Numbered from the stretch's first letter, positions 8,727-17,627 are shown. The stretch: DNA of 46,987 nucleotides from Pseudomonas violetae (GCF_023072615.1 NZ_JAKNRW010000039.1:1-46987); one strand, 5' to 3'. Notes: generated by a model from the sequence alone, not told the origin. A program made the numbers and translations.

Positions 8727-9353
8727 ATGACGCTTCGCCTCTTTTTTCACAGTGATGAACTCAATGCCAACGTGGAAGTTCTGGACTGCATACCGCACGA
8801 GAGCGAGTTCGCCGTGGTGCTGCGGGCCACGCTATTTCATCCCCAAGGTGGTGGACAGCCTTTTGACACCGGCTGGATCGGCGAGGGCCAGGTGCTTCGC
8901 GTGGTACAGCATCAGGATCAAATCATCCATTTCGTCGACAGGCCGGTAATGCCAGGCATGACAAGGATTCGGGTCGACGAGCAACGTCGCCAGCTCAATA
9001 CCCGCATGCATTCTGCAGGTCATTTGATCGGCCACTTCGTGCAGACCATGGACTGGATACCGATCAAGGCGCATCACTGGCCGGGCGAAGGCAGGGTGCA
9101 ATTCAAACCTGCAGAGTCCGCGCAAGAGGTCGACGTACAGACGGTCCAGATCGGCCTCAAGCAGTGGATTGCCGACGACCTGCCACGCCTGACATCACTG
9201 CGCGAAGGCGCACGGGAAATCAGTTTTGGCGAACTACCAGCCTATGGTTGTGGCGGCACTCACGTATGCAGCCTGAAGGAGTTGGGCACGGTCACCATTG
9301 CCTCCACCTCAACGAAGAAAGGCTCACTATCGGTTCACTACAGCGTGGACTGA
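8727..9353 (+). CDS. Alanyl-tRNA editing protein, AlaX family
   Basis: A 208-residue free-standing editing domain related to the second additional domain of AlaRS. The zinc motifs are intact: His95 and His99 in HSAGHL, and Cys175 with His179 in CGGTHV. The GGGQ signature HPQGGGQPFDTG covers residues 38-49. It hydrolyses mischarged Ser-tRNA(Ala) (and Gly-tRNA(Ala) in some members). It lies 54 bases before a LysE-family exporter gene on the same strand and divergent from a LysR gene. The set looks like an amino-acid stress module combining editing and export, which is inference. Confidence 0.92.
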   Translation: MTLRLFFHSDELNANVEVLDCIPHESEFAVVLRATLFHPQGGGQPFDTGWIGEGQVLRVVQHQDQIIHFVDRPVMPGMTRIRVDEQRRQLNTRMHSAGHLIGHFVQTMDWIPIKAHHWPGEGRVQFKPAESAQEVDVQTVQIGLKQWIADDLPRLTSLREGAREISFGELPAYGCGGTHVCSLKELGTVTIASTSTKKGSLSVHYSVD

Positions 9354-9407
9354 GTCGGCGGCCGCCTGAACTCTCGACATGCTCCACCCTTAACTTATGG
9401 AGTTAAA

Positions 9408-10046
9408 ATGTCAGGGAATTACCTGGGCGAGTTTCTCGCATTGGCAACCATCCACTTCCTGGCGGTGGTTGCCCCCGGACCGGACTTCGCCGTCACCATC
9501 CGCCAGAGCGTGCGCTATGGCCGACTTGTTGGTATCTGCACAGCGTTGGGTATTGGCGCGGGGATTTCAGTTCATGTGCTGTACACCCTGTTAGGGGTGG
9601 GAGCGTTGATGCACACCACGCCGTGGCTGTTGACGGTGGCTAAGGTCGCAGGCGGCGCCTACATTTTGTACCTGGGCATCAGCCTGCTGCGCAGCAAAGC
9701 CAAAACCGTGCTTGAAGGTGAGCAGGAACGTGATACACCAGCGGTTGAGCAGTCCTTGGTGAAGGCGTTCACCACAGGCTTCCTGACGAACGCCACCAAC
9801 CCCAAGGCCACACTGTTTTTCCTGGCGATCTTTACCACGATCATCAGCGCTACTACCCCGCTGAACATTCAAGCGCTTTACGGAATCTGGATGTGTTTCG
9901 TCAACGCGCTGTGGTTTGTCATCGTCGCGGTGTTTTTCTCCTCCAACAGGGTACGCCTGCTGTTCTTGCGTATGGGACATTGGTTCGAGCGGGCGATGGG
10001 CGTGATCCTGATTCTGTTCGCCGGACGTCTGATCCTTTCGATGTGA
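9408..10046 (+). CDS. LysE/RhtB-family amino-acid exporter
   Basis: A 212-residue inner-membrane protein with the six-helix LysE pattern. The signature is VAPGPDFAVTIRQSVRYGR at residues 23-41, and later motifs are GGAYILYLGISLLRSK and FLTNATNPKATLFFLAIF. I placed the start at ATG 9408 behind a GGAG 6 bases upstream (ATGGAGTTAAA); an earlier in-frame ATG does not exist in this frame. RhtB members export threonine, homoserine, lysine or related compounds. Pairing with AlaX under a divergent LysR suggests export of an amino acid that is mischarged onto tRNA(Ala). Confidence 0.92.
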   Translation: MSGNYLGEFLALATIHFLAVVAPGPDFAVTIRQSVRYGRLVGICTALGIGAGISVHVLYTLLGVGALMHTTPWLLTVAKVAGGAYILYLGISLLRSKAKTVLEGEQERDTPAVEQSLVKAFTTGFLTNATNPKATLFFLAIFTTIISATTPLNIQALYGIWMCFVNALWFVIVAVFFSSNRVRLLFLRMGHWFERAMGVILILFAGRLILSM

Positions 10047-10055
10047 AAAACCACG

Positions 10056-10097
10056 CATGCAAAAGGTCCGCTCAGTCTGACTGGCGGGCTTTTTTAC
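10056..10097 (+). terminator. Imperfect terminator hairpin after the exporter gene
   Basis: AAAAGGTCCGC-TCAGT and ACTGGCGGGCTTTTTT pair with bulges and end in six Ts, starting about 14 bases after the stop. It is weaker than the neighbouring hairpin at 10125 but correctly oriented for the exporter gene. Confidence 0.6.
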
Positions 10098-10124
10098 GTC
10101 TGGGGTAAAAATCCTGCACAAACA

Positions 10125-10152
10125 AAAACGCCGCTCAGTGAGCGGCGTTTTC
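10125..10152 (-). terminator. Terminator of the tRNA operon
   Basis: AAAACGCCGCTCA and TGAGCGGCGTTTT form a perfect stem with almost no loop, flanked by A-runs and T-runs on both sides. It sits 9 bases beyond the 3' end of the last tRNA on the minus strand, so it most likely ends the tRNA operon. It would also stop readthrough from the exporter gene. Confidence 0.85.
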
Positions 10153-10160
10153 GTTAAATA

Positions 10161-10236
<76 letters not shown>

Positions 10237-10239
10237 AAA

Positions 10240-10315
10240 TGGCGTCCCCTAGGGGACTCGAACCCCTGTTACCGCCGTGAAAGGGCGGTGTCCTAGGCCA
10301 CTAGACGAAGGGGAC
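10240..10315 (-). tRNA. tRNA-Glu (anticodon TTC)
   Basis: A complete 76-nt cloverleaf on the minus strand. The acceptor stem is GTCCCCT/AGGGGAC, CCA is encoded (GCCA end), the anticodon loop is CCTTTCACG with anticodon TTC, and the T-loop is GTTCGAGTC. It lies 3 bases upstream of tRNA-Gly at 10161 and is identical to the copy at 10498. Confidence 0.98.
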
Positions 10316-10419
10316 ACGCTGCCCGGAACACATGGTGTGTGTTTCGGTGCCCAGATCCGCATCCGAAGACTTGGCTCTGGTTTCACTCAGCGCCGCCCGA
10401 AAGCGACACTGTTTAAAAT

Positions 10420-10495
<76 letters not shown>

Positions 10496-10497
10496 AT

Positions 10498-10573
10498 TGG
10501 CGTCCCCTAGGGGACTCGAACCCCTGTTACCGCCGTGAAAGGGCGGTGTCCTAGGCCACTAGACGAAGGGGAC
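10498..10573 (-). tRNA. tRNA-Glu (anticodon TTC), second copy
   Basis: This 76-nt gene matches the gene at 10240 and is first in transcription order. Its 5' end lies about 63 bases downstream of the promoter at 10636-10664. Confidence 0.98.
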
Positions 10574-10635
10574 ACACGTACAACATTCACTCCCTACCGC
10601 GTTTCGCTGTGTGCTTTCCGCTGTAAGTGGCGCGC

Positions 10636-10664
10636 ATTCTATGGATGGATTGAGAGGTCGTCAA
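10636..10664 (-). promoter_or_regulatory. Sigma70 promoter of the tRNA operon
   Basis: On the minus strand, TTGACG (10659-10664) and TAGAAT (10636-10641) are separated by exactly 17 bases, and the sequence downstream of the -10 is GCGCGCC. This near-consensus promoter with a GC-rich discriminator is typical of stable-RNA operons under stringent control by ppGpp. Confidence 0.88.
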
Positions 10665-10957
10665 CCCCCAGATATAAATTTATTTAAATCAATGACTTCG
10701 ACCTGGTTTCAAGCGCGTTTCGGGCTTTTCCGCCGCCCGGTGTCTGGCGCCTATATTCTGACGCCTGCCAAGACGCTATAGTCGATCCAGCCACAGATGA
10801 TGGCCATGTGCGCCCAGGCCAAGGATTACTTATATAAGACGCATGGCGGCCGATACAGGCAGGACACTGTCCGATTCAACCCGTCGTGCAGCGCTATGCG
10901 CTCCAATGCCAAGCCACTACACTCGCTCGCGAATTTCCATAAAAAGAGGTCTTACCG
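10665..10957. other. Non-coding stretch between the tRNA promoter and the next gene
   Basis: With the promoter and leader to its left, this makes a 384-base gene-free region. Just upstream of the tRNA promoter is an AT-rich block (10670-10690) that could serve as an UP element. A TATAGT at 10777-10782 may be the -10 of the plus-strand gene at 10958, but no good -35 is seen. Nothing else is recognisable. Confidence 0.5.
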
Positions 10958-11728
10958 GTGACTCCACTCATGATCACCCTGCTTGTCGTAGCCGGGATCG
11001 CGCTATTGATCGTCATTGGCTACATGAACAATGTGGTGGAAAACAACAAGCTGGAGAAGGCCCGCACCAAGGTTGAGCTCAACGACCGCCTGCGTCGTTG
11101 TGGCGAGATCACTGAGACATTCCCTGGACAGCTGATGACACCGGCGCTCAAGCTTCTGTTGACGCGCCTGGAACTGAACGTCTGCCAACGCCTGCTTAAC
11201 CTGGAAAAATCCAATGCCGAGCTCAAGGCCCGGATCGCCGAGCTGGCAGCACTGATCGAGCAAGGGGAGTCGATTCCGGTCAATAACCCGCCGGCGCCGA
11301 TCCAGACTGAAGCCAAAGCCAAGGACGTACGTTTCCTGCTGGAAGCCCTGCACGGTCAAATCACCCGCGCAGTACAGGACGGTTTCCTGCCCACCAATGA
11401 AGCCAAGCGCTGGATACGTGAGGTTCGCCATATCCTGGTGCTGCTGCACATCGAGTTCTTCAACAATCTTGGCCAGCACTCGCTGCAGCAAAATCAACCT
11501 GGCCAGGCGCGACTGGCTTTCGAGCGCGGCGTGCAATACCTGCGCAAACAGCAGGAACCACAGCTATACGCCGAACAGCTTCAGTACTTGGAGAAACTCC
11601 TGGCTCGCGCCAACGCCCAGGTGATGGACAAGACTGCGCCTGCCGATGATGAAGTGAACCAGTTGACCGAAGGCCTCAAGGACGTCGAAGCCGATGCTGA
11701 CTGGAAGAAAAAAGTCATCTACGACTGA
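10958..11728 (+). CDS. Membrane-anchored conserved hypothetical protein
   Basis: A 256-residue protein starting at GTG 10958, 7 bases after AGAGGT. An in-frame ATG at 10970 is an alternative. A single N-terminal membrane helix (residues 4-22, MITLLVVAGIALLIVIGYM) is followed by a cytoplasmic, almost entirely helical domain. That domain has a coiled-coil-prone stretch at about 78-110 and a C-terminal part (AKRWIREVRHILVLLHIEF; LAFERGVQYLRKQQ) with a TPR-like look. It ends acidic. I recognise it as common in Pseudomonas but know no function. It stands alone between the tRNA operon and a convergent chemoreceptor gene. Confidence 0.8.
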   Translation: MTPLMITLLVVAGIALLIVIGYMNNVVENNKLEKARTKVELNDRLRRCGEITETFPGQLMTPALKLLLTRLELNVCQRLLNLEKSNAELKARIAELAALIEQGESIPVNNPPAPIQTEAKAKDVRFLLEALHGQITRAVQDGFLPTNEAKRWIREVRHILVLLHIEFFNNLGQHSLQQNQPGQARLAFERGVQYLRKQQEPQLYAEQLQYLEKLLARANAQVMDKTAPADDEVNQLTEGLKDVEADADWKKKVIYD

Positions 11729-11740
11729 TCGACCCGTGCA

Positions 11741-11840
11741 GGAGCGAGTTTGCTCGCGAAAAACGTCTGAGCGCTACGGGGTGTCTGATTCCCCGAGTCA
11801 TCGTTCACGACCATCGCGAGCGAGCTCGTACAGATCCCAC
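11741..11840. repeat. Degenerate REPIN (two REP elements facing each other)
   Basis: GGAGCGAGTTTGCTCGCGA at 11741 and its degraded inverse ATCGCGAGCGAGCTCGTAC near 11812-11830 flank about 50 bases. It lies between convergent gene ends. The core matches the pattern of the cleaner REPIN at 36724, but both arms carry substitutions. Confidence 0.8.
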
Positions 11841-11865
11841 GAACATGCCACCGGTGTGTCCGGTT

Positions 11866-13830
11866 TTACAATTTGAAATGCCCCACCATCCCCTTCAGCT
11901 CGATTCCCAGTTGCGCCAGCTCGATGCTGGACGCAGCATTGCCCTGCATCGCCAGCGACGACTGATCAGCACTGGCACGAATGCTCGTCACGCTTCTATT
12001 GATTTCCTCGGCCACCGAGCTCTGCTCCTCGGCTGCTGCCGCAATTTGCTGGTTCATCTGCTGAATCAATGAGACTGCCGCCGCAATGCTGCCCAGGGCA
12101 CTTTCGGTCTGCAGCGCATCGCTGACAGCCAGCTTGACCAGCTCCCCACTGTTCTGGATCTCTTGCACCGACGAGTGCGCCGCAGAACGCAAGGCGCTCA
12201 CCAGACGTTCAATTTCCTCGGTCGATTGCTGGGTACGCTTGGCCAAGGCCCGAACTTCATCCGCCACCACGGCGAAGCCCCTGCCCTGCTCACCGGCGCG
12301 CGCGGCCTCAATCGCCGCATTCAGAGCCAGCAGGTTGGTCTGCTCTGCCACACTCTTAATGACATCGAGCACCGTGCCGATGTTCTGGATCTCGGCGCTC
12401 AGGCTTTCAATACTTGAACTGGCCGAGGTCGCGGAACCCGCCAGCAACTCGATCCGCGCCATGCTCTGGCGCACCACTTGCTGCCCGCTTTCGACCTTGC
12501 TATCAGCCGTCTGGGCCGCTTGAGCGGCCTCCTCGGCATTACGCGCGACGTCGTGTACGGTGGCGGTCATCTGGTTCATTGCGGTGGCTACCTGCTCGGT
12601 TTCCTCCTTCTGGCTACTGACCTCAAGATTGGTCTGCTCGGTACCTGCCGACAACGACTGCGCCGAACTGGCCAACTGTTCGATACCGGCCTGCAAGCCA
12701 CTGACGATGTTGCTCAGCCCCGCCCCCATCTGCTGCATGGCATGCATCAGTTGACCGATTTCGTCGCGCCGGGTCACCTCGACCGTTGCACTCAGATCAC
12801 CCGATGCAATTCGCTGGGCGACATGGATCACACTGCGCAGGGGCGCCACGATCAAGCGGGTGATCACCCACGCCGCAATCAAGCCGACCAGAAGTGCCAG
12901 CGCAGAGGAGCCGATGATCAACAGGGCGTTCTTTTTCAGCTCTGCCTGCATGGACTGATCTTCGGCTACATAAGCCTGATCCACTCGATCCACCACCTGG
13001 GCGGCACGCTGGTGCAACTGCCCATAGACGGTCTTTTCCTGAGCAAGGAGCCCGGTGTACTCCGCAAGCTTTTCGCTGAAACCGGCAATGTGGCCAGCTA
13101 CTTCGTTGAGAACCGTCTTGTAACCGTCATCCATGACCGCGGACTTGAGCTGTTCAGCCTGGGCCAGCGCCTGGTCGGCCTGCTCAATCTTGCCCTGACC
13201 GGCGCTATCATCACCCTTGCGACTCAAATCCAGGCGCACTCGCGCCTCGTTCATCGCCTGCAGCATCAACCGCGAGACCTGACTGACCTGACCGGCCTGT
13301 TCGATGAATTGCGCGCCATCCTTGCCTTGGGACTCTTTCAGGGTGTAAGCCCCATCATCGGCGAGCCCGGCCTGCAGAACATCAAGGTTGTTGGCAACGC
13401 TTGAGACTGACCAATTGGCCATTTCCAACGCCAGCTCCTTGGTCTGGCTGAGCGAGACGAACTCGTCGAAGGCGGTTCGATAGGCCGCCAGGGACTGCTC
13501 CACGTCACTCATGACAGGGACATTTGCTGCAGAGGCCTGCTTAAGCCCGGTAGCCAAGGCGATCAGATCGTCGACCCCGGCATGCAAGGCCTCCACGGTT
13601 TTGGCGTCGCCACGCAAGGCATATTCCTGTTCGAGCAAGCGCACCTTGAGTAACCCGCTATTGAGCGACGACATCTGCTTGAGATCATGAAAGCGCTGGC
13701 TAATGGTCTGCAGCGACCACACTCCGATGGCAGCGATCAGTGCCGTCAATAGCAGTACCAAGGCAAACCCCACACCCATTTTTTTTGCCATACCGAGGTT
13801 GGCAAAACGTCCTTGCACGACCGAATTCAT
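11866..13830 (-). CDS. Methyl-accepting chemotaxis protein with HBM sensor domain
   Basis: A 654-residue chemoreceptor. TM1 is at about 20-40, a roughly 260-residue periplasmic helical bundle covers 41-300, TM2 is at 301-327, HAMP at about 328-380, and the signalling domain extends to the end. The hairpin tip EQTNLLALNAAIEAARAGEQ spans residues 496-515. The ligand region's length and its first-helix motif LLEQEYALRGDAKTVEAL (residues 65-82) match the helical bimodular (HBM) class. Known HBM receptors bind organic acids such as TCA intermediates, or polyamines. No C-terminal CheR-tethering pentapeptide is present (it ends GHFKL). It is transcribed alone. Confidence 0.93.
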   Translation of the reverse strand: MNSVVQGRFANLGMAKKMGVGFALVLLLTALIAAIGVWSLQTISQRFHDLKQMSSLNSGLLKVRLLEQEYALRGDAKTVEALHAGVDDLIALATGLKQASAANVPVMSDVEQSLAAYRTAFDEFVSLSQTKELALEMANWSVSSVANNLDVLQAGLADDGAYTLKESQGKDGAQFIEQAGQVSQVSRLMLQAMNEARVRLDLSRKGDDSAGQGKIEQADQALAQAEQLKSAVMDDGYKTVLNEVAGHIAGFSEKLAEYTGLLAQEKTVYGQLHQRAAQVVDRVDQAYVAEDQSMQAELKKNALLIIGSSALALLVGLIAAWVITRLIVAPLRSVIHVAQRIASGDLSATVEVTRRDEIGQLMHAMQQMGAGLSNIVSGLQAGIEQLASSAQSLSAGTEQTNLEVSSQKEETEQVATAMNQMTATVHDVARNAEEAAQAAQTADSKVESGQQVVRQSMARIELLAGSATSASSSIESLSAEIQNIGTVLDVIKSVAEQTNLLALNAAIEAARAGEQGRGFAVVADEVRALAKRTQQSTEEIERLVSALRSAAHSSVQEIQNSGELVKLAVSDALQTESALGSIAAAVSLIQQMNQQIAAAAEEQSSVAEEINRSVTSIRASADQSSLAMQGNAASSIELAQLGIELKGMVGHFKL

Positions 13831-13939
13831 TGCACTGGGTCCCCCTGAATAAGTCTATTCACGCAGATTCGCAACGGGCCCCAGGCAACACAAGACTCTG
13901 GCGTCGGAATAATGGCAAAAAGCTACGCCTCCGTCGTTT

Positions 13940-15325
13940 TCAGAACGCTTGAGGTCGATCCGGCGAAGTCGCCTGGAAAAACCTGCGGGCCTGCTGATCA
14001 CAAGCATAAGCGACATTGATGCGCAGCCAGTCGGTAGTCTCATCGGAGGGGCTGAATGCAGTCGAAGAAGACAACTGGATACCGCAGCGCTGGGCATGGG
14101 CGCGAATCTGCGCGCGATCCTGCTTGCGCGAGCGCGCCCAGACGAACAGGCCACCGGAGGGCTTGCCGAACACTTCCCAATCGGCGTCGTCAAGCATTTG
14201 CAATACCAGCCTTCGGGCGCCGTTGAGACGCTGGCGCTGGCGCTGCACCAATTTGCCATAGGCGCCGCTGGCCAACAGGCAGGCGAGTACCGACTCGGCG
14301 AACGGCGAGGCGCCCTTGCTGCTGATCATCTTCACGCTCACCAGTCGAGAAATGACTTCCGCCGGCGCGACGACGAAGCCGACCCTGAGCGAACTGCTGA
14401 GGGTTTTTGAGTAGCTGCCGACGTAGACAACATTGCGCTTGGCATCCAGGGCGGCCAATCGCACCCCGGGCCCAGTGTGCAAATCGGCGTAGACGTCGTC
14501 CTCGATAACCAGCACACCGTAGGCATTGGCCAGCTGAAATAGCCTTTTCGCCACCAGTCGCCCAAGACTGCTGCCAGTTGGATTCTGATGGAAGCTGTTG
14601 ATGAACAGTGCACGGGGACGCTGCTTGAGCAAGACAGCCTCGAGTGCTGCAATGTCTGGCCCGTTCGGGTTTCGTGGTATCTCGATCATGGTGATGCGGT
14701 GCAGACGCAGGAGATCGAATAGCACACAGTAACCCGGACTTTCCACTACGACGCTGTCGCCCGGCATGAACAAGGTGCGCACAATCAGGTCAAGCGCCTG
14801 ACTGGCACCAGACGTGGTCATCACCTCATGTTCCTGCGCCTGGATTTCCAGCCGGATCAGCCGCTTGATGATCTGCTGGCGCAAGGCCGGCAAGCCGAGC
14901 GGCGTGCTGTAGTTAAAAAGGCTCGCCATATCGGTACGGCTTACCTGACGAATCGCGAAGGCCAAATCATCGGTTTCGCGCCAGCTCTCTGGTAACCCGC
15001 CGCAACCCAGCCCCCAGGGATCCCGCTGGCCGAGTTGCTTCCCCTCGGCCCCCTCGTCCCAGGAAAAATCTTCGAGCTGATTGGCCTGGGGCGAAGCCAC
15101 GAAAAAAGCGGTTCCGCGACGCGCGACCAGCAATCCTTTCACCACCAGCCGCTCGCACGCTTCGACCACACAGGCCTGACTGAGCAGATTGATACGCGCG
15201 ATCTGCCGTACCGGAGGTAGCCGGGTACCGGGCGCTACGTTGCCACACCTGAGCCAGCGGACCAGCGAGTCGACGACTTGTTGTACGACGGGGACCAAAG
15301 CCTGTCGATCTATTCTCAATTCCAT
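13940..15325 (-). CDS. MocR-type regulator (GntR helix-turn-helix fused to aminotransferase domain)
   Basis: A 461-residue fusion. The GntR winged helix occupies about residues 5-77 (LVRWLRCGNVAPGTRLPPVR; QACVVEACERLVVKGLL). A fold-type I aminotransferase domain runs from about 110 to 455. The PLP lysine is Lys307 in VGSYSKTLS, the pyridine-contacting Asp is Asp277 in IEDDVYAD, and SFHQNPTG is at 244-251. Proteins of this build use PLP or PLP-amino-acid adducts as effector; examples are PdxR, GabR and TauR. No PLP-synthesis or GABA genes are adjacent. The neighbouring SDR gene on the same strand, ending upstream of the chemoreceptor gene, gives no clear target. Confidence 0.92.
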   Translation of the reverse strand: MELRIDRQALVPVVQQVVDSLVRWLRCGNVAPGTRLPPVRQIARINLLSQACVVEACERLVVKGLLVARRGTAFFVASPQANQLEDFSWDEGAEGKQLGQRDPWGLGCGGLPESWRETDDLAFAIRQVSRTDMASLFNYSTPLGLPALRQQIIKRLIRLEIQAQEHEVMTTSGASQALDLIVRTLFMPGDSVVVESPGYCVLFDLLRLHRITMIEIPRNPNGPDIAALEAVLLKQRPRALFINSFHQNPTGSSLGRLVAKRLFQLANAYGVLVIEDDVYADLHTGPGVRLAALDAKRNVVYVGSYSKTLSSSLRVGFVVAPAEVISRLVSVKMISSKGASPFAESVLACLLASGAYGKLVQRQRQRLNGARRLVLQMLDDADWEVFGKPSGGLFVWARSRKQDRAQIRAHAQRCGIQLSSSTAFSPSDETTDWLRINVAYACDQQARRFFQATSPDRPQAF

Positions 15326-15433
15326 GAGCTGCTGCCTCCTGTTCGTTTTGCGAAAGGCAGTACAGCATGATGCTCCTGAATGGATGGGTAACGGCAGGTA
15401 GGAAAAAGGCTGGATCTCACTGTACGAAACAGC

Positions 15434-15478
15434 AAAAAAGATCGCAGCCTCGTTGCACTCGACAGCGCCTAAACAGGC
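15434..15478. repeat. REP element of the second P. fluorescens family
   Basis: The stretch AAAAAAGATCGCAGCCTCGT followed by TGCACTCGACAGCGCCTA matches the reverse of the common P. fluorescens REP (CTGTCGAGTG...CGAGGCTGCGATC). It lies between the SDR and MocR genes, with no partner copy nearby. Confidence 0.65.
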
Positions 15479-15507
15479 CTACACAGCTCCGGCAAGGCGT
15501 GTGCGGG

Positions 15508-16269
15508 TTAGAAGGCAGTTACGCCCCCGTCCACCGCCAGCGAGTGCCCGGTGGTAAATGCGGCGCCGTCACTGCACAAGTACAACACCGCACTGGCGAT
15601 CTCCTCCACTTTACCTATGCGACCGACCGGATGCATCGCATTGGCGAACTCGCCCTTCTTCGGATCCGCCTCATAAGCCCGGCGGAACATGGCAGTGTCG
15701 ATCACCGCCGGGCACACCGCATTGACCCGTATTTTCTTTTTCGCATACTCGATCGCCGCCGATTTGGTCAGGCCGATCACCGCGTGCTTGGACGCCGCAT
15801 AGATGCTCATCTTCGGCGCAGCCCCCAGGCCCGCCACCGAAGCTGTATTGACGATGGCGCCACCGCCCTGGGCCAGCAGCAGGGGTAACTGATACTTCAT
15901 ACACAGCCAAACGCCTTTGACATTGACCCCCATAATTGCGTCGAACTCATCTAGCGTACCGTCCGCCAGTTTGCCTTTCTCAATTTCGATGCCGGCGTTG
16001 TTAAAGGCATAGTCCAGGCGTCCGTAGGTATTCACCACCTCATCCATCAGATGTTTCACTTCACCTTCCTGCGTGACGTCGCAGCGCACGAAGGTAGCTT
16101 CGCCGCCCAATGTACGAATTAACGCCACTGTACCTTCGCCGCTTGCCGTATCCAGGTCGGCGACCACCACTTTCAAGCCTTCAGCGGCGAACGCCTGGGC
16201 AGTTGCACGGCCGATACCATTACCGGCGCCCGTCACTACTGCCACCTGACCAGAAAACGTCATGCTCAT
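15508..16269 (-). CDS. Short-chain dehydrogenase/reductase
   Basis: A 253-residue classical SDR. The nucleotide-binding motif TGAGNGIG is at about 13-20. ADLD at the end of beta-2 suggests NAD preference. NNAG is at about 89-92, the catalytic Ser is in NTASVAG, and YAASK carries the Tyr and Lys. The start MSMTFSGQ was chosen because GAGGA lies 7 bases upstream of ATG 16269; ATGs at 16275 and 16263 are alternatives. The sequence resembles glucose/cyclohexanol-type SDRs, but the substrate is unknown. It is divergent from the CurA-like reductase gene, 232 bases away. Confidence 0.92.
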   Translation of the reverse strand: MSMTFSGQVAVVTGAGNGIGRATAQAFAAEGLKVVVADLDTASGEGTVALIRTLGGEATFVRCDVTQEGEVKHLMDEVVNTYGRLDYAFNNAGIEIEKGKLADGTLDEFDAIMGVNVKGVWLCMKYQLPLLLAQGGGAIVNTASVAGLGAAPKMSIYAASKHAVIGLTKSAAIEYAKKKIRVNAVCPAVIDTAMFRRAYEADPKKGEFANAMHPVGRIGKVEEIASAVLYLCSDGAAFTTGHSLAVDGGVTAF

Positions 16270-16501
16270 TGCCATGTCCTCGAAAAAAGCTGGGAAAGTC
16301 CGTGCACCCAGTCTAGTCACAGGTGCCGGCAGCACGTCAGCACTATCAAAAGGCCGGTTGGCCGCCCATGAGTGGCAGTGATGAAACAGCCGGGGCAACT
16401 ATCACTGCTCTGGATCGAAGTGCATTCGCCGTATCAGCCTAACTTGCGGCCTGGGTCACGAAGGGCTATCAACAAGGCTTCATCCCTTTTGAGCGCCAGT
16501 C

Positions 16502-17506
16502 ATGACTACCCAGACCAATCGCCAGTTCCTGCTCGCCAAACGTCCGGTGGGCCCGGCGACCCGCGAGACCTTCACCTATCAGGAAGTACCGGTCGGTGAG
16601 CCGGACGCAGGACAGATCCTGGTCAAAAACGAATACCTGTCCCTGGACCCCGCCATGCGTGGCTGGATGAATGAGGGCAAGTCCTACATTCCTCCGGTCG
16701 GTATCGGTGAAGTCATGCGCGCACTGGGCGTAGGAAAAGTCGTCGCCTCGAATAATCCGGGCTTTGCAGTCGGCGACTACGTCAACGGCGCACTTGGCGT
16801 GCAGGATTATTTCCTCGGCGAGCCGCGGGGTTTCTACAAGGTCGATCCGAAACTGGCCCCGCTGCCACGTTACTTGTCAGCGCTGGGCATGACCGGCATG
16901 ACCGCCTACTTCGCCTTGCTCGACGTCGGCGCGCCAAAAGAAGGCGACACCGTGGTGCTGTCGGGTGCCGCCGGCGCTGTAGGCAGCATTGCCGGGCAGA
17001 TAGCCAAGCTCAAGGGATGCCGTGTGATCGGTATCGCTGGCGGCGCTGACAAGTGCAAGTTCCTGGTCGAGGAACTAGGTTTCGACGGCGCGATCGACTA
17101 CAAGAACGAAGACGTGTACGCCGGCCTGAAGCGCGAATGCCCGAAAGGAGTCGACGTGTATTTCGATAACGTCGGCGGCGATATTCTCGACGCAGTGCTG
17201 AGCCGCTTGAATATGAAGGCGCGAGTGGTGATTTGCGGCGCTATTAGCCAGTACAACAACAAGGAGGCAGTCAAGGGACCAGCCAATTACCTGTCGCTAT
17301 TGGTCAACCGCGCACGCATGGAAGGCTTTGTGGTGATGGACTACGCGGCACAGTTCGCCGCCGCCGGACAGGAGATGGCGGGCTGGATGGCCAAGGGACA
17401 GCTCAAGAGCAAGGAAGATATCGTCGAAGGGCTGGAGACGTTCCCGGAGACGCTGATGAAGTTGTTCAGCGGGGAGAACTTTGGCAAGTTGGTACTGAAG
17501 GTCTAA
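16502..17506 (+). CDS. NADP-dependent medium-chain reductase (CurA/LTB4 dehydrogenase-like)
   Basis: A 334-residue zinc-independent MDR. The motif LSLDPAMRGWMNE (residues 47-59) and the cofactor motif GAAGAVGSIAGQIAK are diagnostic of the NADPH-dependent enal/enone reductases that include E. coli CurA. YFDNVGGDILDAVL and VICGAISQYN are further family marks. It reduces the double bond of alpha,beta-unsaturated carbonyl compounds. It starts at ATG 16502 after a long leader shared with the divergent SDR gene. A REPIN follows 31 bases after the stop. Confidence 0.93.
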   Translation: MTTQTNRQFLLAKRPVGPATRETFTYQEVPVGEPDAGQILVKNEYLSLDPAMRGWMNEGKSYIPPVGIGEVMRALGVGKVVASNNPGFAVGDYVNGALGVQDYFLGEPRGFYKVDPKLAPLPRYLSALGMTGMTAYFALLDVGAPKEGDTVVLSGAAGAVGSIAGQIAKLKGCRVIGIAGGADKCKFLVEELGFDGAIDYKNEDVYAGLKRECPKGVDVYFDNVGGDILDAVLSRLNMKARVVICGAISQYNNKEAVKGPANYLSLLVNRARMEGFVVMDYAAQFAAAGQEMAGWMAKGQLKSKEDIVEGLETFPETLMKLFSGENFGKLVLKV

Positions 17507-17536
17507 CGCGTTCGTGCATTGACCCGCTAAACCCTT

Positions 17537-17625
17537 TGGGAGCGGGCTTGCTCGCGAAGGAGGCGTGTCAGGCAATAATATTGCTGGATGACGCACCTCC
17601 TTCGCCAGCAAGCCCGCTCCCACAG
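17537..17625. repeat. REPIN (inverted REP pair)
   Basis: GGGAGCGGGCTTGCTCGCGAA at the left and TTCGCCAGCAAGCCCGCTCCCA at the right face each other across about 45 bases of partly palindromic DNA (AGGAGGCGTG / ACGCACCTCCT). The element lies between convergent gene ends, and the pyrF stop is 3 bases away. Confidence 0.92.
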
Positions 17626-17627
17626 TA

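Noticed and set aside
17537..17625. A small insertion sequence or MITE.
   Set aside because: The ends are REP sequences facing each other, with no target duplication seen; it is a REPIN.
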